A stretch of 64,000 nt of DNA from Metabacillus_B sp050107715 (GCF_050107715.1 NZ_JBNILN010000002.1:362747-426746), one strand, 5' to 3'; counted from the first letter of the stretch, positions 42,540 through 51,411 are shown. Numbers and translations are program-made. Notes: generated by a model from the letters alone, not told the origin.

Positions 42540-43073
42540 TTAATCTTTAATAAGGAACCCTGCTTCGTCCAATGCATTGCACACTTCATCCAGAATGTCC
42601 TCCGAATCTGCAGAAATGGTATGCATGTGAACTCCTTCTGTCAGCTGGGAAAGGTAAAAGGACTCGGTGTTTTTGATTTTTGCAAGGAATTCATCCGCTT
42701 CCTTGCGGCTGTGCACCAAGATGGAGACTGTTATATCTCCATATACGGGGTGCTCAACGGATACATCCTTTACAGCGGCTCCGAAATCGACAATTATTTT
42801 TAATTCCTCTTCCGTCCGTTCTGGAGGATGAGAGCAGGCGATCAGGCGCTCGGCGGCTTTCCTGGGTGCATGCTGGAGCATATACACGTATCCCTGGCTG
42901 GTGGCTACAATTGGTTCGGACTTTGCTTTTAAAAGGGAGATATCCTGAACGATTACCTGACGGCTGACATTCATTTCTTTAGCAAGCCCGCTCCCGGTTA
43001 TAGGAGCAGGGCTTTTTTTCAGCAATTGCAAAATGCGCTCCCGGCGCTCATCCCCGTATATCTTTGAATTCAA
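42540..43073 (-). CDS. niaR: NAD biosynthesis transcriptional repressor NiaR
   Basis: Nicotinate-responsive repressor of the nad and niacin uptake genes (B. subtilis YrxA). The 177-residue product has an N-terminal winged helix (GSGLAKEMNVSRQVIVQDISLLKA) and a C-terminal 3H domain with conserved histidines (HPVYGD, SQLTEGVHMHT). The TTG start at 43073 is chosen because AAGGATGA is 7 bp upstream and it makes a TTGA overlap with the nifS stop. The open frame further upstream only overlaps nifS. Confidence 0.93.
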   Translation of the reverse strand: MNSKIYGDERRERILQLLKKSPAPITGSGLAKEMNVSRQVIVQDISLLKAKSEPIVATSQGYVYMLQHAPRKAAERLIACSHPPERTEEELKIIVDFGAAVKDVSVEHPVYGDITVSILVHSRKEADEFLAKIKNTESFYLSQLTEGVHMHTISADSEDILDEVCNALDEAGFLIKD

Positions 43074-44218
43074 AGGTGATTCATCCTTTCCGCTCCGGAA
43101 CATGCTGCCGATAATATGGCTTCCAGTTTCTCTAAATGGGCAAGCGCCGTGCCTTCTCCGGCTGAGACCCTGATAAAACAATGAGCCTCCTCTTCCGGAA
43201 TACCCAGCGCAAGAAGGGCGGGAGGCGGGTGCGTCATACCGGCGTGGCAGGCGCTTCCTGTCGATACAGCAATGCCCATCTGGCTGCAGGCCAGCATCGC
43301 ATACTGCCCCTCACGATGAGAGAGCAGGATGCCGGTGATTCCCGGCAGCTGAAATTCCGGTCTTGCCGCTTCAACTATTTTTCCAAGCTTCGTATGGTTC
43401 ACGAAAGTGGTTAAATGCTTTCTGTATTCTCTCATCTTCGTCCATTCTCTGTCCATATGCTTCATCGTTTCCATTGCCGCCACTGCAAAAGAAACGGCCC
43501 CCGGCACGTCCGCTGTGCCGGGACGGAAGCCTCCTTCGTGGGCTGTCCCTTCAATAACAGGCCTCCATCTTGCTTCTGGCGTAATATAAGCCGCCCCCAT
43601 TCCTTTAGGACCTCCAATTTTGTGAGCCGAGATGGATACTGCACTCAGCCCCCACTCCTCTGCTGGAATGGGAATTTTCCCGAACGTCTGTACGCAATCC
43701 GAGTGAAACAGGATGCTGCTGCGCTGAGCAAGCCTGCTGATTTCTTTAATATCATGAACAATTCCGGTTTCTGAGTTCGCATGCTGGACCGTAATGAGCG
43801 CTGTGCGGCTGGATAGATGGGGTTCCACCTCAGCAGCTCCTATATGGCCATTTTCGCCTGGAAGCACCTTCCTTATGACATATCCGGATTTGCTTAAATC
43901 ATCCAGATACGTACGGATGGAAGCATGCTCCATTCCCCCTGACACGATCTCGTTTTTATAAGTGTCTGCTCCGTTTAGAAGGGAGCGGATTGCAAGTGTA
44001 TTCGCCTCACTACCACTGCCGGTGAAATAAAGCCCTTTTGCTTCCCCTCCCAGAAAAGAAGCAATTTTCTTCCTTGAGGCATTGAGCCATTCAGCAGCCC
44101 GGCCCCCATCTTCATGAAGGCTCTGGCTATTGCCGTAAACGGTTTTCGCCGCTTTTGCATATGCATCAACCGCCTGCTGCCGCATAGGGGCTGTAGCTGC
44201 GTAATCCAAGTAGATCAT
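43070..44218 (-). CDS. nifS: Cysteine desulfurase NifS
   Basis: A PLP enzyme that supplies sulfur for the iron-sulfur cluster of NadA. The 382-residue product has the PLP lysine in SAHKIGG and the active-site Cys in STGSACHAG. GGAGGA precedes the ATG. It is coupled to niaR and divergent from nadBCA, the arrangement that in B. subtilis dedicates this desulfurase to NAD synthesis. Confidence 0.95.
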   Translation of the reverse strand: MIYLDYAATAPMRQQAVDAYAKAAKTVYGNSQSLHEDGGRAAEWLNASRKKIASFLGGEAKGLYFTGSGSEANTLAIRSLLNGADTYKNEIVSGGMEHASIRTYLDDLSKSGYVIRKVLPGENGHIGAAEVEPHLSSRTALITVQHANSETGIVHDIKEISRLAQRSSILFHSDCVQTFGKIPIPAEEWGLSAVSISAHKIGGPKGMGAAYITPEARWRPVIEGTAHEGGFRPGTADVPGAVSFAVAAMETMKHMDREWTKMREYRKHLTTFVNHTKLGKIVEAARPEFQLPGITGILLSHREGQYAMLACSQMGIAVSTGSACHAGMTHPPPALLALGIPEEEAHCFIRVSAGEGTALAHLEKLEAILSAACSGAERMNHL

Positions 44219-44253
44219 ATAGGGGTTCCTCCAATTAAAAAACTCTTGTGCTT

Positions 44254-44283
44254 ATTTTAAAATTATGTAAAGATAAGTGTCAA
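44254..44283 (-). promoter_or_regulatory. nifS-niaR promoter
   Basis: On the minus strand TTGACA (44283-44278) and TAAAAT (44259-44254) are separated by 18 bp, a near-consensus sigma-A promoter. Its -35 is inside the palindrome at 44277-44288, so a repressor bound there would block it. Confidence 0.7.
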
Positions 44284-44297
44284 GACACATGTAAAGT
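44264..44297. promoter_or_regulatory. Probable NiaR operator in the nifS / nadB divergent region
   Basis: GTGTC-AA-GACAC (44277-44288) is a perfect inverted repeat, flanked on both sides by ATGTAAAG (44265-44272 and 44289-44296 region). It lies in the 90-bp gap between two operons known to be NiaR targets in Bacillus. Assignment to NiaR is by position and general resemblance, not by a motif scan. Confidence 0.65.
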
Positions 44298-44308
44298 AAG
44301 GTGAAACT

Positions 44309-45844
44309 ATGCAGCAAACTGATGTGCTGATTGTCGGAAGCGGCATCGCAGCTTTAGCCGTTGCTTATTATATTTGTGAAGGATTGAACGTAACCGTTGT
44401 CACGAAAGGCAAGCTTCATGATGGAAACTCCGCTATGGCTCAGGGAGGCATTGCAGCAGCCCTTGCAGAGGACGATTCATGGGAGTTTCATTTAGCTGAT
44501 ACAATGCAGGCTGGAGATGGCCATACAAACCCCCATGCAGCTGAAATGCTCGCTAAAGAGGGAGAAAAGCTTATCCGTGACTTGATTTCAATGGGTTTGC
44601 CGGCAGACAGAACGAGCTGCGGCAGCCTTGCGCTTGGCAGGGAAGGGGCCCACCGCATTAATCGGATCATTCATGCAGGGGGAGATCAGACAGGGAGGGC
44701 GGCTGTTGGATTCCTCGCAGAGCAAACGAGAAGCAAGGTAAAGATCCTTGAAGGGATGATGGTATCAGAGCTTCTCGTAAAGGATGGAAGCTGTTACGGT
44801 GTGCGCGCTGTGGATTTGGAGGGAAGACAGCATTCCATTTACAGCTCGGCCGTGGTTCTTGCCACTGGAGGCTGCGGAGCGCTATACAGCTATACCTCTA
44901 ACCATAAAAACAGCACGGGGGATGGCATCGCCCTCGCCTATCAGGCAGGGGCCATTTTGTCGGATCTCGAGTTCGTGCAGTTCCATCCTACGATGCTTTA
45001 CCGGAACGGAAGGACGGAGGGGTTAATATCCGAAGCTGTCAGAGGGGAAGGCGCTTTTCTTCAGGACACATCAGGACGAAGACTGATGAAGCAAGCCCAT
45101 CCTCTTGCCGATCTGGCACCGAGGGATGTGGTGGCAAGAGAAATTTTCCGCACCATTCAGAAGGGAGAACAGGTTTTTCTTAACATCAAACCAATTACCG
45201 GCTTCCAGAAGCGGTTTCCAAACATCAGCCGGATGTGTACGGAGCAAGGAGTGAATCTGTCAGAAGGATTGATACCTGTCATGCCGGGCATGCATTTTGC
45301 GATGGGCGGCGTCCAGACGGACCTTGCCGGCAGAACGAGTATTCACCGCCTTTACGCAGCAGGTGAAGCAGCTTGTAATGGCGTACACGGTGCAAACCGG
45401 CTGGCCAGCAATTCCCTTCTCGAAGGGATCGTATTTGGGAAAAAAATAGCGGAGGATCTTTTCCTCCTTCCGCCTCTTCCTTCCTTTCCTGAAAAACCTG
45501 CCCGCTTCACTTCAGTACAAACCTATCCAGCTACAAAACAAGAGGTAGCGGAGATGATGGACCGCTTTGCCGGCATTGAAAGAGACGGAGAGGGTTTAAC
45601 GTATTTATCCGGCTGGTTCAAGAAGCTTAAGCTTGAGGCAAGGGATGCCGGCCAACTGACCCATGAAACCATGGAGCTTGCCAATATGATCACTGCAGGA
45701 GAACTTATTGCCCGTGCAGCCCTCGAAAGAACGGAAAGCAGAGGCTGTCACTTCAGGTCGGATTTTCCTGAAAAACAGACAGAGTGGACCCGCCGGAAAA
45801 TCAAATGGCAACCAAATAAAAAAGCTTTAGAGGTGAATCGATGA
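44309..45844 (+). CDS. nadB: L-aspartate oxidase
   Basis: FAD enzyme that oxidises L-aspartate to iminoaspartate, the first step of NAD synthesis. The 511-residue product has the Rossmann FAD motif VGSGIAALAVAYY near residues 9-21, the SMAQGGIA-type segment and the HGANRLASNSLLEG signature. AAGGTGAA precedes the ATG. It overlaps nadC by 4 bp. Confidence 0.97.
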   Translation: MQQTDVLIVGSGIAALAVAYYICEGLNVTVVTKGKLHDGNSAMAQGGIAAALAEDDSWEFHLADTMQAGDGHTNPHAAEMLAKEGEKLIRDLISMGLPADRTSCGSLALGREGAHRINRIIHAGGDQTGRAAVGFLAEQTRSKVKILEGMMVSELLVKDGSCYGVRAVDLEGRQHSIYSSAVVLATGGCGALYSYTSNHKNSTGDGIALAYQAGAILSDLEFVQFHPTMLYRNGRTEGLISEAVRGEGAFLQDTSGRRLMKQAHPLADLAPRDVVAREIFRTIQKGEQVFLNIKPITGFQKRFPNISRMCTEQGVNLSEGLIPVMPGMHFAMGGVQTDLAGRTSIHRLYAAGEAACNGVHGANRLASNSLLEGIVFGKKIAEDLFLLPPLPSFPEKPARFTSVQTYPATKQEVAEMMDRFAGIERDGEGLTYLSGWFKKLKLEARDAGQLTHETMELANMITAGELIARAALERTESRGCHFRSDFPEKQTEWTRRKIKWQPNKKALEVNR

Positions 45845-46671
45845 ATCCGCTTAAGGTAAAAGAGGCTCTTCGGCAATTTTTAATCGAGGATCTTGGGGAT
45901 GGAGATGTGTCCTCAAACGGAATATTTTCGCATTCTGACCGTGGAGAAGCTGTTATAACGGCGAAGGAAAACGGGATTTTTTCAGGAGAAATGGTATTGA
46001 AAATTGTTTTTTCGATGCTTGACGGGCAGGCCGGAATCAGGATTTTTAAAAGAGACGGCGAGCAGGTCGAAAAAGGGGAAGCGGTCGCCATCATTTCAGG
46101 CAGCATTCCTTCGATCCTCGGTGCAGAGCGAACCGGGTTGAACCTTATTCAAAGAATGAGCGGAATTGCTACAGCCACAAGGAATGCCATCCTATTGCTG
46201 GACAGTCCTGAAACGCTTATTTGTGATACCAGAAAAACAGCACCCGGACTGCGGATGTTTGATAAATACGCTGTAAAGTGCGGCGGCGGACGAAGCCACA
46301 GAAACGGACTCTATGATGCGGTCATGATAAAGGACAATCATATTTCATTTGCCGGAAGTATCCGGAAGGCGGTCAGCAAAGTAAAAAACAGAATCGGCCA
46401 TACCGTTAAAATTGAAGTGGAAGTTGAAACTGAATCCCAGCTTTTAGAGGCGATTGAGGCAGGGGCTGACATTATTATGTTTGACAACCGTTCGCCTGAA
46501 GAAATAAAAAGATTTGCTGAAATGACTCCTTCGTCCATTATTACTGAAGCATCCGGAGGAATTACTCCCGAAAATCTTCACAAGTACAAAGGAACAGGGG
46601 TCAACTTCATCTCGCTCGGATACTTAACACATTCAGTCAAGGCGCTGGATTTCAGCCTGCTGATGAAATAG
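45841..46671 (+). CDS. nadC: Quinolinate phosphoribosyltransferase
   Basis: Makes nicotinate mononucleotide from quinolinate and PRPP. The 276-residue product has the DTRKTAPGLR motif (near 130) and the KCGGGRSHRNGLYDAVMIKDNH signature region. Its ATG overlaps the nadB stop. nadA follows after 13 bp with AGGGGG before it. Confidence 0.97.
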   Translation: MNPLKVKEALRQFLIEDLGDGDVSSNGIFSHSDRGEAVITAKENGIFSGEMVLKIVFSMLDGQAGIRIFKRDGEQVEKGEAVAIISGSIPSILGAERTGLNLIQRMSGIATATRNAILLLDSPETLICDTRKTAPGLRMFDKYAVKCGGGRSHRNGLYDAVMIKDNHISFAGSIRKAVSKVKNRIGHTVKIEVEVETESQLLEAIEAGADIIMFDNRSPEEIKRFAEMTPSSIITEASGGITPENLHKYKGTGVNFISLGYLTHSVKALDFSLLMK

Positions 46672-46684
46672 GGGGATTAAAAAG

Positions 46685-47791
46685 ATGAATCTACTGGATG
46701 AATTGCATGAGGAGGCTGTTTCGCTTATTCCGCCTGTCTATGCGGAGCTTCCCTCAGAAGAAATGGAAAAGAAAATCTGGAAAATAAAAAAAGAGCTCGG
46801 CAGCAGGCTTTTTATTCCAGGCCACCACTATCAAAAAGATGAAGTGATCCAGTTCGCTGATTGCACAGGGGATTCCCTGCAGCTTGCACAGGCGGCAGCT
46901 GAAAACAAAGAAGCCGAACACATTGTCTTTTGCGGTGTGCATTTTATGGCGGAAACCGCGGATATGCTGACAGAAAGCCGTCAGAACGTCTATTTGCCTG
47001 ATATGAGAGCAGGCTGTTCCATGGCAGATATGGCGGATATTCAACAAACAGAGCGCGCTTGGGAGCAGCTGACAGCACAGTTCGGGGATACGATTATCCC
47101 GTTAACCTATGTCAATTCAACCGCCGCTATAAAAGCGTTTGTCGGAAGAAATGGCGGGGCTGCTGTCACATCTTCCAATGCAGCAAAAATCGTGGCCTGG
47201 GCGCTGAAGCAAAAGAAACGGATCCTTTTCCTGCCGGATCAGCACCTTGGCAGAAATACAGCTTTTGATCTCGGCATTCCGCTCAAAAACATGGCAGTCT
47301 GGAATCCGGTGAAGGAAACCCTTGAATACGAAGGAAATCCAGAGGAACTAACGATTTTGCTTTGGAAGGGGCATTGCTCTGTCCATGAAAAGTTCACCGA
47401 AAAAAACATTGCCCATATCAGGAATACCAAACCCGAGATGAAAATCATTGTCCATCCGGAGTGCACTCATGAAGTCGTTCAGCTATCAGACATGGCAGGG
47501 TCGACCAAATACATTATCGACCAAATTTCAAAAGCAGAGCCTGGTTCAAAGTGGGCTGTCGGAACCGAAATGAATCTCGTCAGCAGATTAATCGCCACTC
47601 ATCCGGATAAGGAAATTGTCTCCCTGAATCCTTATATGTGCCCTTGCCTGACGATGAACAGGATTGACCTGGCGCATTTGCTATGGTCTCTTGAATCGAT
47701 TGCTGAAGGGAAAGAAATCAACCGGATCAAAGTCAGCGTCGAGGTTACCAGACACGCTGTACTCGCATTGAACAGGATGCTTTCCATTTAG
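46685..47791 (+). CDS. nadA: Quinolinate synthase
   Basis: A 4Fe-4S enzyme that condenses iminoaspartate with dihydroxyacetone phosphate. The 368-residue product is the longer Bacillus type. It has the GHHYQKDEV start and the cysteines expected for the cluster (FCGVHFMAETAD, HPECTHEV and MCPCLTMN). NifS upstream probably supplies sulfur. A terminator follows. Confidence 0.96.
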   Translation: MNLLDELHEEAVSLIPPVYAELPSEEMEKKIWKIKKELGSRLFIPGHHYQKDEVIQFADCTGDSLQLAQAAAENKEAEHIVFCGVHFMAETADMLTESRQNVYLPDMRAGCSMADMADIQQTERAWEQLTAQFGDTIIPLTYVNSTAAIKAFVGRNGGAAVTSSNAAKIVAWALKQKKRILFLPDQHLGRNTAFDLGIPLKNMAVWNPVKETLEYEGNPEELTILLWKGHCSVHEKFTEKNIAHIRNTKPEMKIIVHPECTHEVVQLSDMAGSTKYIIDQISKAEPGSKWAVGTEMNLVSRLIATHPDKEIVSLNPYMCPCLTMNRIDLAHLLWSLESIAEGKEINRIKVSVEVTRHAVLALNRMLSI

Positions 47792-47837
47792 GCATCGGAA
47801 AGGCTATAAACCAGCCTCTCGGATAAAAAGTTATCAG

Positions 47838-47869
47838 CCCGCAATGGTATGCGGGTTTTATTTATTTTT
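47838..47869 (+). terminator. Terminator of nadBCA
   Basis: CCCGC (47838-47842) and GCGGG (47851-47855) with an 8-nt loop are followed by TTTTATTTATTTTTT. Confidence 0.75.
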
Positions 47870-48024
47870 TGAAAAACGGTTCTGCCGGTCAGGAGCTGAT
47901 CAGGGCACGAGCGGATAAAATTTCATAAAAAGTGGCACATCTGTCACGGTTTCTGCGTTTTATAATAGGGAAGTTTCCGAAGGGGAAAAACTTGCAGGCA
48001 AGGGCGGGTATTTTCAAGAAAGGC
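47870..48024. other. Gene-free spacer between nadA and safA
   Basis: The gap is 329 bp in all. Besides the terminator and the sigma-E promoter I see only an isolated TATAAT at 47961-47966 without a matching -35. No coding frame has a ribosome site. Confidence 0.6.
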
Positions 48025-48051
48025 ATATTCGCTCTCTTTTGTGCATAACTT
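48025..48051 (+). promoter_or_regulatory. Sigma-E promoter of safA
   Basis: ATA (48025-48027, in GCATATTC) is followed after 16 bp by CATAACTT (48044-48051), matching the ATA / CATANNNT sigma-E pattern. safA-coxA is transcribed in the mother cell in B. subtilis. Confidence 0.78.
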
Positions 48052-48120
48052 GTGGTGAAGAATAACGGCAATTAGCCTGTATGCTTTTACTATACAGTTA
48101 ATGCATAGGAGGGGGAACCT

Positions 48121-49677
48121 TTGAAAATCCATATCGTTCAAAAAGGGGATACATTGTGGAACATCTCGAAAAAATATGGTGCTGACTTCGAAGAACTAAA
48201 AAAGATGAACTCTCAATTAAGCAATCCCGATTCCATAATGCCCGGTATGAAAATTAAAGTGCCGACTGGAAGTGTTCCGGTTAAAAAAGAGGCTCAGATT
48301 AACTTCAATCCGAAAAAAGAAATGCAAATGCCACCGAAGGAACAGCCGGTTCAGCAGCCTGTTAATGAAAAGCCAAAAGAGGTTCAGCCGGTTGAAGAGC
48401 CGAAAAAAGAAAAGCCAATAACTCCTTTCATGCCAAAAATGCCTAATATTCCGCAGCCTGTTTTCCCTGAAATGGACATTAACAATTACTATATGGTGAA
48501 CATGTCGATGCCGCCAAAACAGCCGCAGCTTCCTCCGAAGCCAGCCAACGTTATGCCTGAGATGAAAAAGCCGGCAAACGTCATGCCGGAAATGAAGAAG
48601 CCGGCAAACGTCATGCCGGAAATGAAGAAACCAACAAACGTCATGCCGGCCATGAAAAAACCGGAGGAGAAGCCAGCAGAAAAACAAGCTGCCAAACAAG
48701 ATGCACAAAAGGCACTTTCACCAGCCAAGAAAGAGGAGGCAACAAAGAATATGGAGAAAATGCCTAATATGCCTTATTCCGCTCCTGCGGGAGTGGCAGG
48801 AGCCATGCAGCCATCTATGCAGCAGCCGATGTATGGTGGTCCTGGATACGGAATGCAGGCTCCGATGTACGGATATGGCTATCCTATGCACCATCATCAC
48901 CATTGTCCACCCCCGCCAATGCCATATTGGTGCTACCCATCCCCGCCGATGATGCCGTATGGAGTGGCAGGAGCCATGGATGAGAATATGCCGAATGTGA
49001 TGGGTGCGATGGATGAAAACATGCCAAACGTGATGGGCGCCATGTCCCCGAATATGCCAAACGTTATGGGTGCCTTCGAGAACCAGCCAAACGTGATGGG
49101 TGCCATGTCTCCCAACATGCCGAATGTGATGGGTGCGATGGATGAAAACATGCCAAACGTGATGGGCGCCATGTCCCCGAATATGCCAAATGTGATGGGT
49201 GCGATGGATGAAAACATGCCGAATGTAATGGGTGCTCAAAGCATGCCGCAAATGATGCCGCAAATGGGGTATTCTCCATACCCTCCAGGATGCACTCCTT
49301 CGTCGCCGGTCATGCCGGGTTCCGGTTTTGGTCCTGGTGTGATGGGTGCTTACGGAGGTTATATGCCAAACGTAATGGGCGCCATGGATGAGAATATGCC
49401 GAACGTGATGGGTGCGATGTCTCCAAATATGCCGAACGTGATGGGTGCCATGTCACCTAACATGCCGAACGTGATGGGCGCTATGGATGAAAACATGCCG
49501 AACGTAATGGGTGCGCAGCAAGGAAAAGGCCAGCCCATGACCGGCGGCGCGTACGGCCAAATGCCTCAGGATTGCGGATGCGGAACACCAGGTATGCAGG
49601 GACAGGGCTACGGAATGCAGCCTGGATACGGACCGATGTTTGGCCGCCCTGAATTCTACAATGGGGAAGAAGATTAA
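48121..49677 (+). CDS. safA: Spore coat morphogenetic protein SafA with expanded repeats
   Basis: LysM protein that organises the inner spore coat at the cortex-coat boundary. The 518-residue product starts with a LysM domain (residues 1-50, IVQKGDTLWNISKKYG) and a Lys/Pro-rich linker with four KPANVMPEMK-type units. It then has a Met/Pro/Asn region with 13 copies of (M)PNVMGA in 11-residue units (MPNVMGAMDEN / MPNVMGAMSPN). It ends FGRPEFYNGEED; SafA of B. subtilis also ends FGRPE. An internal methionine near residue 220 could give a short form, as reported in B. subtilis. TTG start after AGGAGGGGGAA. Confidence 0.93.
   Translation: MKIHIVQKGDTLWNISKKYGADFEELKKMNSQLSNPDSIMPGMKIKVPTGSVPVKKEAQINFNPKKEMQMPPKEQPVQQPVNEKPKEVQPVEEPKKEKPITPFMPKMPNIPQPVFPEMDINNYYMVNMSMPPKQPQLPPKPANVMPEMKKPANVMPEMKKPANVMPEMKKPTNVMPAMKKPEEKPAEKQAAKQDAQKALSPAKKEEATKNMEKMPNMPYSAPAGVAGAMQPSMQQPMYGGPGYGMQAPMYGYGYPMHHHHHCPPPPMPYWCYPSPPMMPYGVAGAMDENMPNVMGAMDENMPNVMGAMSPNMPNVMGAFENQPNVMGAMSPNMPNVMGAMDENMPNVMGAMSPNMPNVMGAMDENMPNVMGAQSMPQMMPQMGYSPYPPGCTPSSPVMPGSGFGPGVMGAYGGYMPNVMGAMDENMPNVMGAMSPNMPNVMGAMSPNMPNVMGAMDENMPNVMGAQQGKGQPMTGGAYGQMPQDCGCGTPGMQGQGYGMQPGYGPMFGRPEFYNGEED
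48536..49515 (+). repeat. Intragenic repeats of safA
   Basis: Three blocks of coding repeats are present. One codes for KPANVMPEMK-type decapeptides (48536-48665). The other two code for 11-residue MPNVMGA units of 33 bp (about 48985-49230 and 49363-49515). Nucleotide units are near-identical in places, which favours slippage and recombination. Confidence 0.9.
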
Positions 49678-49716
49678 GAAATCTTTACTAGATGCTTTGA
49701 AAAGGTACGATACCAT

Positions 49717-49756
49717 AAACAGGGAGACGCATTCCAGCGTTTCCCTGTTTATATTT
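49717..49756 (+). terminator. Terminator of safA (twin A)
   Basis: AAACAGGGA-GACGC...GCGT-TTCCCTGTTT forms a long stem over 49717-49750 with loop ATTCCA, followed by ATATTT. A nearly identical hairpin ends secDF at 61522-61555. Confidence 0.85.
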
Positions 49757-50004
49757 AGGGGAGTCTGGCTTGGAAGATGATAACAAAATCTGTACCCAAC
49801 GGAAGGGAGCTATCAGCCCCGAAATGTAAGAAAGCAAGGAAAAAAGGGACAGGAAGACCGGGCTGTAGATGATAAAAATCCGCCAGATAATTATACGGCA
49901 GCCGATTGGTTCTGGAGAGAACTGTCAAGATTAAAACATTCTGTTCAGCACAAGCTAACCAGGAGCATGTATGCTCAATTGGTCAAAAACAGGGGGTTGT
50001 CATC
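49757..50004. other. Gene-free spacer between safA and coxA
   Basis: Part of a 327-bp gap. Short frames of about 20-31 codons occur but none has a good ribosome site or a recognisable product. No repeat or clear promoter is seen. Confidence 0.55.
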
Positions 50005-50649
50005 TTGATAAAAAAGACCATTCAATTCGGATCTTTAGCTCTTCTGACTGCAGGGGTGCTGGGCGGCTGCGGAAATAACGATGATAATGCAATGAATTAC
50101 AATGACAACATGCAGCCTATCGGAATGTACTCAAATGAACATGACGGCAGAGGGAGAGACCATGCGGATAACGAAGGTCCGATTACGGAAATGATGGACG
50201 GAGACAGAAATGACCGCCCCGATAGAGGAATAAACGAACGGGGAATGAATAACCAGACGGTTCCCATCGCTGACAATCATGGTGATGGAAACGGGTATTA
50301 CTCAGATAATGAACAGAAAATAGCCGATAAAGTGTCCAAAAAAATTGCCGGCATGCCGAATGTCGACGATGTTCGAACGATTGTCACAGAGGATAACGTG
50401 GTAGTCGGTGTGGATACCAGTGATGTGAATGATAAGAATGCTAAAAATGCCATCATAAAGGAAACGAAAAAGATGGCAGAAGGCAAAAATGTTGACGTTT
50501 TCACAGATGAAGGCTCATTTGACCGTCTCGTGCAGATCGATAACGATATAAAAGGCGGAACAGACCGCAAAAGCATTGATGCCGACATCCAGGAATTTAT
50601 GAAGAATACCGGAAAAACGATTGAGCGTACGCTTAATCCAAACCGGTAA
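50005..50649 (+). CDS. coxA: YhcN/YlaJ family spore lipoprotein, CoxA-like
   Basis: A 214-residue lipoprotein: signal LIKKTIQFGSLALLTAGVLGGC with the lipobox LGGC near residue 22. An Asn/Asp/Gly-rich linker follows, then a YhcN/YlaJ domain (~95-210, IADKVSKKIAGMPNVDDVRTIVTEDNVVVGVD). In B. subtilis the gene after safA is coxA, a cortex protein of this family, so the symbol is given by synteny. TTG 50005 is chosen for the AGGGGG site 8 bp upstream and for the resulting signal peptide. Confidence 0.85.
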   Translation: MIKKTIQFGSLALLTAGVLGGCGNNDDNAMNYNDNMQPIGMYSNEHDGRGRDHADNEGPITEMMDGDRNDRPDRGINERGMNNQTVPIADNHGDGNGYYSDNEQKIADKVSKKIAGMPNVDDVRTIVTEDNVVVGVDTSDVNDKNAKNAIIKETKKMAEGKNVDVFTDEGSFDRLVQIDNDIKGGTDRKSIDADIQEFMKNTGKTIERTLNPNR

Positions 50650-50652
50650 AGT

Positions 50653-50684
50653 CAGGGGTTTATTCCCTGGCTTTTTTATTTCCG
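50653..50684 (+). terminator. Terminator of coxA
   Basis: CAGGG (50653-50657) pairs with CCCTG (50665-50669), followed by GCTTTTTTATTT. Confidence 0.8.
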
Positions 50685-50796
50685 GGTTAATTTGACGGGG
50701 AATGGCAACAATATAAATGCGGCAATCATGGATGATTTTTCTAGGGATGAAGATACCTGCCTGTGAATTTTATTAATTGAACGTGAGGTGGCTTCA

Positions 50797-51294
50797 ATGG
50801 CCAAATGGATGATTTATGTATCAATGATGCTTCTCACTCTCTTTTTGTCTGTTCCGCCTGAATCTGCGTTCGCTCAGGCTGACCGCCTAAAGGTGGATTT
50901 TGAAAGAACGTACTTAGATGGGGAAGTAAGCATTGAAACAAAGGAAGAAACGGTTCGGAACATTAAATCTCTCATGGCCCGGGACAGCGGATGGACTGTG
51001 GAGAGGCACAGCGGACAGTCCATCCTATTAAGAAAAAAAATCAACGATATATCCCCGCTGATGAAAGCAAATGGGTATTTTGGTTTGGACAATGAAGGAA
51101 TACTGACTATTTATGACGGGAAGCCGGATGAAGCCGTGAAAGTCATTCAGTCCTTCTACCAGATTGATGTTGGGAAACTGGAAACGAGAAGACATTGCGA
51201 GCTCGAAAACGGGATCAGGGTTGAAAGCAGAAACCGTTACTTAAAAGTCATTGAAACCTTCAGGAATTACGGCACTCCCCCTGCAAAAAAATAG
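50797..51294 (+). CDS. bofC: Forespore intercompartmental signalling regulator BofC
   Basis: Secreted forespore protein that restrains SpoIVB and so delays pro-sigma-K processing. The 165-residue product has a signal peptide (cleaved near AFA-QA, residue ~27) and the two-domain BofC body (VDFERTYLDGEVSIETKEETV...). ATG 50797 follows GAGGTG by 6 bp. In B. subtilis bofC is under sigma-G; upstream only a weak candidate (TGGATG, 17 bp, GATACCT) is seen. It acts in the same checkpoint as the spoIVFA/FB genes in this window. Confidence 0.9.
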   Translation: MAKWMIYVSMMLLTLFLSVPPESAFAQADRLKVDFERTYLDGEVSIETKEETVRNIKSLMARDSGWTVERHSGQSILLRKKINDISPLMKANGYFGLDNEGILTIYDGKPDEAVKVIQSFYQIDVGKLETRRHCELENGIRVESRNRYLKVIETFRNYGTPPAKK

Positions 51295-51302
51295 CTGTTC
51301 CG

Positions 51303-51325
51303 CCTGCATAAGCAGGTTTTTTTGT
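51303..51325 (+). terminator. Terminator of bofC
   Basis: CCTGC-ATAA-GCAGG (51303-51316) is followed by seven T. Confidence 0.85.
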
Positions 51326-51402
51326 TTTTCTCCTCATTTAACACAGCGACTGCCGGAATTCCGGACATATGGAACGTTCTTGTTCTTGGCCTGCCTGTTT
51401 TA

Positions 51403-51411
51403 TGGTACAAT
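51403..51411 (+). promoter_or_regulatory. Candidate extended -10 promoter of ruvAB
   Basis: TGGTACAAT (51403-51411) is an extended -10 element 29 bp before ruvA. No clean LexA box is found, although GAAC and GTTC half-sites occur just upstream (51372-51385). Confidence 0.45.

Noticed and set aside
42540..43181. Longer NiaR starting near 43181
   Set aside because: It would overlap nifS by over 100 bp without a ribosome site, while the TTG at 43073 has a good one and a TTGA overlap.
48217..49716. Long His/Arg-rich or repetitive frames on the minus strand of safA
   Set aside because: They are shadows of the coding repeats, have no ribosome sites, and copy the repeat period.
49780..49930. Tiny frames (20-31 codons) between safA and coxA
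   Set aside because: No ribosome site and no recognisable product.
51366..51390. Possible LexA (SOS) box upstream of ruvA
   Set aside because: GAAC and GTTC half-sites are present but separated by 0 or 6 bp instead of the 4 bp of the Bacillus consensus.
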